Origin: Chalara sp. BL73
Taxonomy: Eukaryota > Ascomycota > Leotiomycetes > Helotiales
Assembly: GCA_918026815.1 (NCBI GenBank)
Contig: CAKJVC010000246.1
Span: 62,001-126,000, forward strand
Reading direction: 5' to 3'
DNA length: 64,000 bases
Shown here: one piece after another, positions 13,647 to 24,619 of the stretch
How positions within the stretch are numbered: position 1 is the stretch's first letter
How the letters are laid out: each line of letters starts with the position of its first letter
The notes under the pieces: generated by a model
What the model was told of the DNA's origin: nothing
Database searches by the model: none
What the model saw: the letters and a program-made list of their open reading frames with translations, nothing else
Position numbers and translations under genes: made by a program

Positions 13647-14778
13647 ATGGCCACACAGGTCTTGATCCGTCCGATTTCTGACAATCCAAAAGCACCGCAC
13701 TATCTCATCTTCTTTATCACCGGCAATCCTGGTCTCATCCAGTACTACGATGCGTTCTTAAAAACACTACATCAACTTTTGAGCGAAGCCCCCCTTTCTC
13801 AAAACGAAGTTTTTCATATCTTTGGGCAATCTTTGGCTGGATTTGAAGATAATGACACTCCCGTTCCTAGTACAGGATATCCTCACACATTGGAGGACCA
13901 GATTACGTCTCGACTTCAACTACTGGAAGATCAACGCATCCCAGCCGGCCCTCGCCAGGGAGAAGAATATGATGGGATTATTTTGATCGGCCACTCAGTC
14001 GGCACTTACATGTTGCTTGAACTTCTTCAGCGGCTGAGAAAGTCCGGTTCTTCCCTCAAGGTCAAAGGAGGCGTACTTCTCATGCCAACCGTCATGGGCC
14101 TTGCCGAAAGTCCCAGCGGCGTCAAGTCCTCGCCAATGTTCCGAATTGGTGGATTCCCATGGGCGTTTAGTCGGGCTGCTAAAGGTTTGATATGGCTTAC
14201 CCCGAGGTCTGCCCTGAAATGGGTGGTCAGCAGTGTATTGGGAATGCCAGAAGATGGCGCTGAAACCACAGCCAGATTCTTGACCAGTAGTATGGGCGTC
14301 TGGCAAGCACTGTAAGTAGCATCCATTTGTCCAGGTGGAACATAGCTGAATCAGATACAGGCACCTCGCAGCAGATGAGATGAGAACCATCACAGTTGAC
14401 AAGTGGGATGATGATATTTGGGGCATTGAGAATGCTGGACCAAAGTCTGATATCCCTAAGCTGTTCTTTTACTTTGCAGAAAAGGTGTGAATTCTTTAGA
14501 TCTGTGAGCTGAGCCCAACCTAACATTTTATAGGACCACTGGGTTGCGGATCATACGCGAGACACCTTGATAGCAGCCAGGGGAAAGAAAGTTGGCGAAA
14601 AATCCTCGAAACCAGAGATGGCTATTGACAGCAATGGCATTGGCCACGCATTTTGTCTTAGTAAGCCCAAGATTTGTTCTATAGGACCGAGCTAATGAAA
14701 GTAGAATATGGCGAGACTGTCGCAGAGATCGTCAAGCCCTGGATAGATGAGATTATTACGGCTTCTGTAGATGCTTGA
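13647..14778 (+). CDS. Lipid-droplet-associated hydrolase (LDAH-like, alpha/beta hydrolase)
   Basis: Four exons, 13647-14311, 14361-14484, 14534-14660 and 14705-14778 (introns 49, 49 and 44 nt), give 329 residues with consistent phases. Family features are the N-terminal LIFFITGNPGLIQYYDAFL segment, typical of LDAH/DUF2305 hydrolases, and the nucleophile elbow GHSVG. A hydrophobic block around WAFSRAAKGLIWLTP resembles the membrane-binding region. LDAH proteins sit on lipid droplets and are thought to act on neutral lipids or sterol esters. The next gene on the same strand encodes a promethin/LDO-like protein, also a lipid-droplet factor, which makes the assignment more coherent. The enzymatic substrate is not shown by the sequence. 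Confidence 0.87.
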
Positions 14779-15469
14779 GAGACTAGAATATTTACATCAT
14801 GATACCCAATAGAATTACATATCTAGGATTGATGGATCTGAGGCTGAGTTAGGGGATATTATGGTGCTGAGACTGAGAGCCATGTATTGCCAATCTACAA
14901 TCCTACCCAGTCACTAATTAGATGTGATCTGAGCTTGCGATATCTTTTTTCCTTCCTGGATAACTCTGGCACGGACCACTGTGTTGGTGTTGGCCAGGCC
15001 GGCGATATGAGCTGAATCGATATCTACTATTCTCACAATTTCATATCCCAAATTTTGTTTGACTTCCAGCTTGCTTTGTGTACGACAAGCTTCTGAAATT
15101 CGTAATGGAACTTAGGAAGTAAAATATCCATGCTGAAATCAACCAATCGATGCTATTTGAGTCGAGGGGGTAGATCGCACCTGCATCTTAATATTCTTGG
15201 TATAGAGAACCATCGTGTCCGGCTTCCAAGCGTAACTGCTCACCATCCAACATCCTGTTGTTCTTTCTTTGAAAAGCAAAATAAACCCCTTCTTCCCCTT
15301 CACTAAACTTCAATTTCCAAAAATTTACACCCATTACGTCATCACGTGCAGGATCAACCACGAGCCTTCCAACACATCATTTCCCAACCACTGCGTTCCC
15401 TAAAAACTTTAGACTGCCAGCAATTGACCCCCAACTGCTACATTCTAATCCCTCACGCCAAAGGACAAA
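14779..15469. other. Intergenic region between the two lipid-droplet genes
   Basis: About 690 bp holding the 3' flank of the hydrolase gene and the promoter of the promethin-like gene. A CACGTG-type site (ATCACGTGCA) occurs at about 15340. Nothing else is recognised. Confidence 0.55.
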
Positions 15470-16064
15470 ATGGCCATCCGCGACATCCCCGCAGGAATTC
15501 TAGCACACGTCCAGGCGCTAGTCGACCGCGTCGTAAAGCCAGAAACGCGCTCGCAATTCTACGCCAACATCCAAACCTTCGCAACAGACCAGCCTATCCT
15601 CGCCGTATGTCCCCCTTTCCCTCCTTCCCTTTCCGCACCCCACCCAAGATCCCGGCCTGTCTATAAAAGAAAACCAGCGCTAACGCACGATTCCCTTACA
15701 GACGTTCCTCCTCCTCCAAGTCCTGCTCTCCGGCCTTCCGCTCCTCCTCTTCGCCTCGTTCGCTATCGGCACGCTGCTCGTGAGCCTCGTGTCCGCGGTC
15801 CTGTTCTCACTGTTCTGGATCGGTCTTGCGCTGCTGGTCCTGCTTCCCACACTGTTCGTGACGGTTAGCGCGGGTCTTGCGGTGGGTTTGTGGGCCGTGG
15901 GAAGTGTTCTGATCGCGAAGTGGGCGTATAACCTGCTCCCGCAGACGAGAGGGAGGATCGAGGCGGGGTATGGAGGGCAGAGGAAGACGGTTGTTACGAA
16001 GACGGAGGATAGTGTTTTGGATGGGGGGTTGAAAGCGGAAGTTAGGGAGAGAAATGGTGTTTAG
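15470..16064 (+). CDS. Promethin/LDO-like lipid-droplet membrane protein
   Basis: Two exons, 15470-15604 and 15702-16064, with a 97 nt intron, give 165 residues. The N-terminus is soluble and amphipathic (MAIRDIPAGILAHVQALVDR). It is followed by a long hydrophobic region of about 80 residues in two hairpin-like blocks (LLQVLLSGLPLLLFASFA, SLFWIGLALLVLLPTLFV) and a charged tail. This layout and size fit the promethin family (yeast Ldo16/Ldo45, human LDAF1), which work with seipin in lipid-droplet formation. The coding sequence is much richer in G+C than its flanks. I assign it from topology and sequence feel, without an alignment; a generic small ER hairpin protein is the alternative. Confidence 0.6.
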
Positions 16065-16478
16065 GGGCTCAAGTGGGAGGCAGCGGTAATACTGAAAATG
16101 GGATCGCGTTTGTGGAGAGAAGGCTATGTTCATATGTTTATGGCCCTGGGAAACGGAAATGGCAAGCATGCTATGGATGAGGAGTTTAGGTATGGATGAA
16201 TGAGATGGATATGGTTTATGACCGGCGTTTTTGAGGCCAAGGACTGGAGGAGATCGAACAATTCTTCAGTATGCTGATACAATACTTGCAAAGGCAATTA
16301 CCAATATTCCTAATGCTATATTTGCCCAACATGTTCATCTTCACATCGGTATCTGATAGAAAAGAACCTTTGCTTAGTCCATGTACAGAAACATGATATG
16401 AAGTCAAGAAGTTAAGATCATCTGGTCTACAGGTCATAAGAGGCTAGTTCTTTGATAATTTGTTACATCTGATGGCAA
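16065..16478. other. Intergenic region between convergent 3' ends
   Basis: About 410 bp between two converging genes. No gene, RNA or repeat is recognised. Confidence 0.6.
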
Positions 16479-17617
16479 TTATAGTTCAACTGTCTTCCCA
16501 GACTTCGCACTTGCCTTAGCGGCCTCAATGATTCTCAGCACATCTCTGGCTTCACTAGCCTTGACGGGCACTGCAGCTTCTCCACCACCCCCAATAGCTT
16601 TCGAAAAGCCGCTATAAAGACTAGCATACGTCTCTGGTTGCACATTTGCAAGTATGCTCTTCACAGGCTCGCCATCCTTCAGCACTGTCAAAGTGCCACT
16701 AGCATCCGCTTCCTCTACACCAAAGCCCTCATATCCAGGCTTCAAGCCTGCCTTAAGTTGATCCTCCTGAACGTCCAACCTATTCTTCCTGAAGCTACCC
16801 TCGCTCCCCCTAACCCAAAACCTTAGCTGTTCCACTTCAACAGAAAGCACACCCGCCTTCGCCGTGACCAGCGGACCCTCCTTTCCATACCCCAGCACAA
16901 TCGTCACACTATCCGGTTCCTCCGCTCCATCACCCCTCTGATTCGTGAAGAACCCCGTGACGCTCTTCGGCAACCCAAAGAGCACATACGCCTGATCAAG
17001 CAAATGCGGCCCCAAATCATAGAGCACTCCTCCCGCATTATCCATCCCCAAAGTCCCCTTCCACGACTCCGGCCGCGCGGGTTTATATCGGTCGAAAAAC
17101 GTGTTGAACTCTACCACCCGCCCAATGGTCCCCTCCTTGATCAGCTTCTTGACGGTCAGGAAATCCGAGTCCCACCGACGGTTCTGGTAGACGCAGATTA
17201 GCTTGCCGGTTTTCTGGGAGATGGAGATGAGGGACTGGGCTTCGGCGGCGGTGGGCACGAAGGGTTTCTCGACGATGACGTGTTTCCCTGCTTCGAGCGC
17301 TGCTTTGGTGAAGGAGAAGTGTGTGTCTGGGGTCGTGGTTACGACGATGACGTCGAGGGAGGGGTCCGCGATGAGGGCGTCTGCCGAGTTGTAGATCTTT
17401 GCTCCGGGGTGGTCTTTTGAGGCGTCGTCGTCGGGCTTGGGCGTGCGCTGGACGATGGAGTGGAGGGTGAAATTTGGGGTTACTTGGATTAGAGGGATGT
17501 GGAAGACTTTGGCAGACATGCTGCCATATCAATTAGCATTTCGTGACGATCAAGTGGCTGGAGAGGTCTTATATACCCATAGCCAATTACTCCCACGTTG
17601 TACTTTTTATCTGCCAT
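16479..17617 (-). CDS. Gfo/Idh/MocA-family NAD(P)-dependent oxidoreductase
   Basis: Two exons, 17617-17577 and 17520-16479, with a 56 nt intron, give 360 residues. The small first exon is essential, because it supplies the Rossmann motif (YNVGVIGYG) that the long open frame alone lacks; across the junction it reads GYGMSAKVFHIPLI. Family marks are the EKPF motif in GKHVIVEKPF and the substrate-domain motif GGVLYDLGPHLLDQA, containing the usual Gly-Gly and His of sugar/inositol dehydrogenases. The length is normal. It should act in the cytosol on a sugar, inositol or related polyol; the substrate cannot be predicted. The codons of the N-terminal half are clearly GC-rich. Confidence 0.92.
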
Positions 17618-18209
17618 CGTTATAGCTGTGTTGACTCAAGAATAATTGTTCAGTGTAGAAAAGCGATAGTGGAATAGAGAAGGAGACAGATTGAAAAGGA
17701 TATAAGAGTGGAAAAAATAGAAGAAAAGTCTATGTCCTGCTGAATAATGAGAAACCTACCTATAGTTTCAACCCCTCAATTCAAGGATGGGAAACTTGAC
17801 TGCCATGACGATGGTGGGGTGTTTCTGGTGGAGCTGAAGAAAGTATTTCGCCGTTAAAGCCCCGACTCGGAGTTATCCCGGTTTTGGACACTCCCCCTTA
17901 TATCTGGCGAGCTCGAGATGATCTTGCGCGACTCAACGTTATCAATAAGCAGGGGAGGAGGGTTTGGAAATTCGGCAAGTGAGTCACATTGGAATGATTT
18001 CAAATCAGAAGTTTTATAGATTTGCAAAAATAATCACCTAGATGCTGTCCTTGCGTCTGAATCGATGTTGGCAGAAACGGATCGGAGATTCAGCATACAT
18101 GTATTGGGATTTTATGGATTCCTTCATATGGTTGATATTCCCCTAGCGATTTTCCTTTTTTTGTGTATATGCATAGATTCTCAAGACCTGCAACAGCCCC
18201 TACTCAACC
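17618..18209. other. Intergenic region, promoter of the Gfo/Idh/MocA gene
   Basis: About 590 bp upstream of the oxidoreductase start and downstream of the trimethyllysine dioxygenase 3' end. I see no gene, RNA or repeat in it. Confidence 0.55.
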
Positions 18210-19894
18210 TCATAGGATCTGTTTGATAACTTCCTCCCGCTCAAAATTGGTATTCCGCCACCTTGATATCCAGTCATCACGGTTGATATAGCCACCACAC
18301 ATTCTCCTCTTACCGGTAAATGCTGCCCGTCCATGAAGAACGCGCCAATTATCGAAGATGATCGGTCGTCCAGGTTCTAATCGAGGCCGATGCTGCATAT
18401 GCTCACGTTTCAATATCGCATCCCACTTTCGCGCTGCTGAATACCATAATTCCGCACTGCTCAGGTGCTCCGGATCATCTCTTACTTCTATAACGCCGCG
18501 GTCATCATTGTTCCACCTGACCTGCAGAAGAGCTGCTTCATGAAATGGTTTCCCAGCCTCCAAGTCCAGCACGGGGAAGTTTTTAGATGGTGTAATCGTA
18601 ACTCCTTCATTGCCAGAAGCGTGCCAGGGCACAGGCGTGTTAGCTAAGATCTCATAACTCGAGGCATCCTCCGTTAGTAAAGTTCTCGCGGCGTTGAAAC
18701 CATCAACGAAGAGGCTCTCTCCACCTTCTCCTTCTTGATGACTTAGAAGATGCAACATTTGTAGGCCTGACGGATCGCTAAAATATGTATTATCAGTATG
18801 TGGTCCAAGCGCCTCGGAGGTGTAGGCTGTGTCTTTGAGCGTGAGGTCGGAGGTGAAGTCGTAAAAACCGCCATAATGCGTGAGCCGTATAAAGGCTATG
18901 CGCTCGAGCAGCTTCTGTGTAGCTACTGGGTCAACGGGACAGTTGTCTACATAGCAAAAGCCGAATGTGCGAACTTTTGAAAGCCAAGTGCCGACGCCGG
19001 CATCGGACGACATTACCTCCTCATAAGAGACCGACGGAGGCTGGTGTTTTATCTCAGAAGACCAGTATACTTTCCTGAGGTTTGTTAGGGGTTTCGTTCT
19101 AGGTGAATAGGGCATGGGCATACTCGTTTGTCTTTGGGATATCGAAATCCGTAGAGTAGGATCCTTTGTGCTTGAAAAGCCATTCCCAAGGATATACGCT
19201 TACGTGGCTGTCATTTGCCCCTACTTTATTAGTAGAGTTTGCGGTGTAGTCATGAACCGTCTACTTACACGTCACTCGCAAACCCTCCTTTTCTGTCACA
19301 ACGTCCTTCGGCTCTATGTTTTCGGGCAGCTTGGCAAATTAGTATAATTTCACTGCCTAGAGAGTAACAAGGAACGTACTGCGAATGTATCGAAAGCTCT
19401 CTGCATCGTATCCTGGTTAACACATTTCGAGCAACGACAGTTGTCTCTATGAAAATAAGTCACGTGATATACTCACTCAAAATATGGTGTTCTCTCACCT
19501 CAACCACAAATTTGGCCTACTAGAATTAGCAGAAGTCTAGCATCCTAGGGCTTGTAGAGACTCACGCCCGAAATGTCCTCCAGACCTCCGTGGGATTCTG
19601 CCCTACAGTGAACCGGATTGGAATCCCGGATTCTCCCCATTTCATCAAGCCTTTCTTATCAAATCGGTCCGACCGCTCAGAGGCGCGCTGTAATCGACCA
19701 CCAGATTCATATCTATGCCAGAGATACTTTGATACTCTACTCTCTGGCGCATTTAAGAAGTCTTCAGTGGGTATTTCGGAAGATTGCGGGCTGTTATTGG
19801 CGGATCTCTTCAATGTCCGTGACACGAAGCTACGCTGAAAGACTCTTAAAAGCAAAGGCTCCGTTCGACATACGCGATGTGGTTGCGCAAACAT
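18210..19894 (-). CDS. Trimethyllysine dioxygenase (TMLH, carnitine biosynthesis), probably mitochondrial
   Basis: Six exons on the minus strand: 19894-19566, 19516-19499 (an 18 nt micro-exon, or 19519-19499 with the upstream acceptor), 19446-19380, 19329-19269, 19220-19124 and 19074-18210, with introns of 46-52 nt. The total of 1437 nt keeps one frame and gives 478 residues. The N-terminus is Arg-rich and lacks acidic residues (MFAQPHRVCRTEPLLLRVFQ), suggesting mitochondrial import. The micro-exon rebuilds the family motif PNLWLRDNCRC. The catalytic domain has the iron facial triad (HTD in GPHTDNTYFSDP, distal His in NWRVLHGRAAF) and the 2-oxoglutarate arginine region (GKRRMCGGYINRDDW). TMLH hydroxylates N6-trimethyllysine, the first step to carnitine. 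The first exon is the least certain part; the catalytic domain is secure. Confidence 0.85.
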
Positions 19895-20635
19895 GGCTGC
19901 AATGGGTAGTACGCCTGGGTTTATGGTAGGAGCTGGATAAGTCAATTGTACATCTACTGTTGATCCGAGGTTAGAACCCGACCCATTTATCGGCTCAGCC
20001 AAGCATGGGTGTTTACATAAGTGGTCTCGGCTTCCATCTTCCACGCCTTCGCTCTCAACACATTTCCAAGTTCGGATAGAGCCGATTGACTTTTTATTAC
20101 CATTTGTAACATTTCAATCCTCTTTTTGTTTTTGTTTTATTTATTTGATTTTACACCAAGATATGTCTCTCTTGTTGCTACCTTTAAGGGAAGCTGAGAA
20201 ATTGTTTTTCTTGGCTCAGCTGCAGGACGTGGTCGAGCCTAGAACAATTTGCGAAGATATTCTCTATAAAAAGCCCCCGTCTGTATTCTCTAGTTTCTGC
20301 AATTTAACTGACTGTCGTTGTAGTTACGCCCTCACGGAAGGCGTGATTCACAGAAGGACCAGTAATACCCAAGTCTGTTGCCAATATCCATGAAGTTAAG
20401 CAATGACTTTCTGAGTTCGACCAAGGGGAAATGATTGTTAGGAGGATTGAAATAGTCTCAATATGAACATATATTTGAGGTGATTCAACACTTCGGGATG
20501 GGATGTTGCACACAATAATTATCAAACTCTTATAAGTGTGTAGGTTAGTCTGATTTTTTTTTTTTCAAGTTCTTACATATTTATCAAATACCTGAGAAAC
20601 ATCCAATACTTTTATTTCGAAATATAACATCGAGT
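19895..20635. other. Intergenic divergent promoter region
   Basis: About 740 bp between the divergent starts of trimethyllysine dioxygenase (minus) and the D-amino-acid-oxidase-like gene (plus). An in-frame extension of the first TMLH exon reaches 20044 but has no ATG. No RNA gene is convincing. Confidence 0.55.
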
Positions 20636-21856
20636 ATGTCTTTACCATATTTCCCAAACCTGAGTCTCATCCACTTCGGCCCGAAGCCCTGTCGCAAACC
20701 TACAGAATCGTCATCAAGAATCTTGATTCTAGGAGCCGGGGTCGCTGGCTTGACTACCGCCTGGCTTCTCCTAGATCGTGGTTATAAGGTAACTATCCTT
20801 GCTAAAGCGTTTGGAAGTGCGGACAGTCAGGAGCCCTTGGCTTCAAAAGTCGCAGATGTGATATGGAATCTTCGACCAATGGCCCATGAACGGCCGATGC
20901 AATTGGCGTCCCTAATTCGGGATCAAAAATGGAGCATAGTCACATGCCGCATATGGTGGTATATCGCAGACGACGCAGAAACGTCAGCGCAGAGTGGCGT
21001 GCGTATGATCAAATCTACACATTTGTTTATGGACACTATCGACAATGACCTAGCTCAAGTTCAAAAGTTCCAGCAACTTCGACGCTTCCAGGCTACAAAG
21101 CGTGTAGTTGATGAGGTTGTTAATGAGCTAGGAATCAGCCCCAAATACGGTATCCAAGACGCCTACGAGTTTTCCGCCCCGACTATCGACACGCACCATT
21201 GCATCAACTGGCTTACCACAATGGTGCAACAGAAAGGCGCGGAATTTGTGACAGAGAGTGTGTCTGGTGAGCTCTTCCTCTATGAACCTATCCTTCTCGC
21301 TATGCACAAAGCCGACGCCATCATCAATACAACAGGCTACGGTAGTCTCGAGCTTGCGGCAGATCCAGCTTGCTATCCTGTTCGTGGTGCATTCCTCCGC
21401 ATCCATAACAATGGTACTATATTTCCGCCAGTGACGAGCGCCATCACCATAGAGCGTAATCGTGGCTCTGTTATAACACTAATCCCTTGCAATAACGAAA
21501 CGTTGATGGTTGGGAGTATAGTGCAGGCTAACGAATCTCAAGCCTTCAATATCGACTCCCCTCAGGTCTTAAATCTGATAGTCCGAGCCAAAGAACTTCT
21601 TCCTTGCCTTGAAGGTGCTGACATGGACCCGACAGACCCTCTAGTACAAGGGACCTATACAGTTCGCTCATACGGCGTACGCGTGGAGCGAGATGCAGGA
21701 GAGGGGTCCAAGACCGTGCATAACTACGGGCATGGTGATCTTGGATGGACAATGTCTTGGGGTTGCGCTGAGGCCGCTGTGAATATAGTCAGTGCGATGA
21801 TCGCTGAGATGAAGGAGAGACCCAAACCTAGGCATGAGAATCTCTTTGACTTCTAG
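20636..21856 (+). CDS. D-amino-acid-oxidase-like FAD enzyme (DAO family)
   Basis: A single exon of 406 residues starting at ATG 20636. The FAD-binding Rossmann motif is RILILGAGVAGLTTAWLLLD. Mid-protein INTTGYGSLELAADPACYPV matches the DAO-family segment before the active site, and the C-terminus VHNYGHGDLGWTMSWGCAEA is the family signature. Two regions differ from typical DAOs: the segment after the FAD motif (ASKVADVIWNLRPMAHE), where a Trp-Ala-Gly type motif is usual, and LVQGTYTVRSYGVRVERD, where a GLRP-type arginine motif is usual. I therefore call it DAO-like and leave the substrate open. The frame is intact and the codons ordinary, so it is probably functional. It diverges from the carnitine gene. 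Confidence 0.85.
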   Translation: MSLPYFPNLSLIHFGPKPCRKPTESSSRILILGAGVAGLTTAWLLLDRGYKVTILAKAFGSADSQEPLASKVADVIWNLRPMAHERPMQLASLIRDQKWSIVTCRIWWYIADDAETSAQSGVRMIKSTHLFMDTIDNDLAQVQKFQQLRRFQATKRVVDEVVNELGISPKYGIQDAYEFSAPTIDTHHCINWLTTMVQQKGAEFVTESVSGELFLYEPILLAMHKADAIINTTGYGSLELAADPACYPVRGAFLRIHNNGTIFPPVTSAITIERNRGSVITLIPCNNETLMVGSIVQANESQAFNIDSPQVLNLIVRAKELLPCLEGADMDPTDPLVQGTYTVRSYGVRVERDAGEGSKTVHNYGHGDLGWTMSWGCAEAAVNIVSAMIAEMKERPKPRHENLFDF

Positions 21857-22165
21857 CCAGTAACCACTCAAATTAGAACGCAAAACGAGAGAATAATTCT
21901 ATTACAGTGTGCAGAAAATCTTAAACTTAATAATGTGACTGGCTATTGTGAGGTTATAGAAAATGCCTTACCAAAAGGCTTGCCTGAGATTGTTTTTTAA
22001 GTTCGACGATCTAGCAGATATATAACTCGGCCAAAGGCTAGACTCAAAAAGCTAATATTTATAATCATATCTTTATTTCCTCTTACTTTTATTTATTCGT
22101 CTATACTCTGAATAAGTATATTACGGCACTTCCATCAACTAGAAGGAGAGCGTCCGCAACAAGAA
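21857..22165. other. Intergenic, converging 3' ends
   Basis: 309 bp of AT-rich sequence between two convergent genes. No feature is recognised. Confidence 0.55.
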
Positions 22166-23175
22166 CTAAAGATAAGGATTAGGGGGTTGGTCATCATCAT
22201 CCAAAAACCAAATAATCCCGCGCTGTAGGCCACACACGCCAGCACCTCCATGATCTTCACCCAAAAATTCGTGCGACGCCAAAACCTTGAGCTTCTCGCT
22301 TGTTGCCAGGCGATCTTTCATCTCCAGGGCATTATCCACCATTCTTCTCTTTAAGGAATCGCTTTTCCTCTTTGCAAAGTCCTCGTCAGACTCATGGCGC
22401 AACCTTTTAGTGACATGTTGCTCCTCTGATCCATATGTGAGGAATAAACGAGGGCTGAACTTCAGGGCCTCCTTGGTTAGAAAATCCTTCTCCTGTTCGT
22501 GGGTTATACAGCAGTCATTCAGCCATATTGATGGGCTCCCGGCAATGTAAGAATCAAATAGATCCGTCCTCGTGAACAGCGTGTTCAGCGCGAAGAGGCC
22601 ACCGAAAGAATGCCCAAAAAGAGCCTTGTGCGATTGTCTCAACCGAACATTTGGGAAGATATCTTTCTCCACTGATGGCATGATCTGCTTTTCGATGATT
22701 TCTAGGAAATCATTTGCGCCACCGAAAGTAACACCTTTAGGAGGGTATCCTTCAAGGCCGAGCAGCTCGTCGTACTTGTCATAGTTGCTTGGCGGTGTAA
22801 GATCAGAGGATCTCCGGGACGGGCAATATACAGCATCTGTGATTGGGTAGCCAATAGCAATGATGATGGGCTTAGGTGTGCTCCGTGAAGTAAATTCGAG
22901 CCGGCGTACTATGTCTGTGGCTGTATAGAAAAAAGCGTTACCGTCGACTAAGTAACTAGAAATACAGGTTCAGGTTCAGGGGCTTTAATACTAGTTTGGG
23001 ATCGACAATACATGACTGGAGTATCACCATCCTTAGTTTCAGTTTTTGGTTCACCTGTTGGGCTCCAGGATAATGGCCAAGAGGCTTGGACTAGGTACTC
23101 GCCTCGTGGCGTTTTGACAATTTGCTGATAGGTATTCGTTGCTTGAACGGAACTGGTACGTTGAAACTCTCCCAT
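22166..23175 (-). CDS. Alpha/beta-hydrolase esterase, siderophore-esterase-like (putative esterase family)
   Basis: Two exons, 23175-23012 and 22955-22166, with a 56 nt intron, give 317 residues. Splicing joins GDTPVI to YLVDGNAFFYTATD, the start of the esterase D/enterochelin-esterase type fold, and removes a stop. The nucleophile elbow is GHSFGGLFALN, followed by SPSIWLND. Near the C-terminus GEDHGGAG is a plausible location of the catalytic His. This family includes IroE/Fes/BesA-like enzymes and fungal esterases that hydrolyse ferric siderophores, so iron release from a cyclic ester siderophore is possible; acetyl- or feruloyl-esterase activity cannot be excluded. No signal peptide is visible. 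A decayed partial copy of this gene lies just upstream. Confidence 0.82.
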
Positions 23176-23879
23176 GATTGGATGTGAATTATTTGTTTGA
23201 TTGATTCCTATACTCTAAGTGTGCTGCAATCCTCTTTGGATGAGCGTCTCGCACTCCCACTTTGTAAAGCTCCAAGCCTGGAACCAACAACAACACGTGA
23301 CGCTTCTCTGTAATAAGTGGGATGTTGGTGAAACGGTCAAGCCTATTGGTCAGATTTGGCTTAGTCGCTCTTGGCGTCAGGGGCCAAATTTTCATCACTC
23401 TAGATAGTTGATTCTATTAGCTCAACAATCAAATTCGTATGCCCTATTCTACAACCTATTCTGTGATAAGTTCACCTATAATCTATTCGTTTGACAGATG
23501 TTATCAAGTAGTCTAATGTTGGACAATCCAAAATGCAATCTCCCCTTTCAGGACAGACATTCCGAATTGGGTAAACTTAAAGATTTCAATCCTGTTCTAA
23601 CTATCTATTTACAGAGACAATCACAGGAATATTTTTGGGATGGAAGCCCTGTGCGCAAGCTCTGTATAAACGGCCCCTTTTGTTCAAGTTTAGGACGGGA
23701 CATGGAAGAAATTAAGTGATATAGCTAAACTATATTAATGGGAAATCACTGGTAGGCAGCCGCCACTTGGGACTTCCGATGCTTCTGACCCATTTGGAGC
23801 TTCGAAGGAGTTTGAAAATGTCCATCGGTGAGGTTGCGGATGCCTTTTTCCAACGTCATCATATCTCACAACCAGCTGA
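23176..23879. other. Upstream region of the esterase gene
   Basis: About 700 bp of esterase promoter and spacer. The part from about 23180 to 23400 has a diverged copy at about 24000-24210. Nothing else is recognised. Confidence 0.5.
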
Positions 23880-24215
23880 CCAGATACCGCGAATTTCAGG
23901 CCAAGAATGACCTTTGCTACAGAATAATGACCAAGAGGTTTAAACTAGGTAGTCGCCTTGTAGTATATTTAACAACAGGTATTTGTTAGTTGATTAAAAG
24001 CAATGGCCTGCAACTCTCTTATGATTAGATGTGGCTTAGTTGCTCCTTCAAGTCTAATTCTAGTACTTCCGAGAATGTTGCAAAACTCTTGTATTGAATG
24101 TATTATCGCACTTTGCACAATTCCAAACATGGATCAATAGCAACTCGTGACTCTGGTCTGACCATAAGACGGGATGTCCTCAGGCACTGGAGATATAGGT
24201 TGCCATTCCTAGCCA
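23880..24215 (-). pseudogene. Decayed partial copy of the esterase gene (promoter plus start of exon 1)
   Basis: This stretch aligns by eye, in the same orientation, with the 5' part of the intact esterase gene and its upstream region (about 23020-23360). Over the 40 bp beginning TAATGRCCAAGAGG (23069 versus 23925) 32 positions match, and 7 of the 8 differences are C-to-T or G-to-A in this copy, as expected from RIP. The reading frame is broken. The rest of the esterase coding region is not present beside it, so it is a truncated, decayed duplicate. Confidence 0.7.
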
Positions 24216-24619
24216 CGTACCAGGGATTGACACAGTGAGAAACTAAGATCTTGCCTCGCCAAGGATGAAAAATTAATCAAGACTGGCCTTTGACTATTCC
24301 GAATTGTTCGAAGCTATGAACCTTATTCTTATTATGTAGGCTACCTTTCATACATAGAATGATAGGCCAATTTTGCAGCGGGGACTGGGATCATATTGGC
24401 TTAAATGTTCCTCTCAATCCGAGGTAACCATAGAAATTGCATTCCTGTTCTGTTTCCTCGAGGAAATTCTTTTGTATTACTGCTATTTATCTTAATGGAG
24501 AAAACTTGAGCTTTTAGTGTGTGTAAATACCTGATGAGGATACTCTTCTGACGTCAAAATTTATAAAACTGCCGGTGACCAAACAACTGCCACTCATTGA
24601 TAAAGTTTAAATACTCTTG
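24216..24619. other. Intergenic, no recognised feature
   Basis: About 400 bp of AT-rich sequence between two gene relics. I recognise nothing in it. Confidence 0.5.

Noticed and set aside
20380..20520. 5S-rRNA-like words (GAAGTTAAGCAATG and CTTCGGGATGGG)
   Set aside because: The words are spaced wrongly for a 120 nt 5S gene, and the conserved stems and internal control region cannot be formed; treated as chance.
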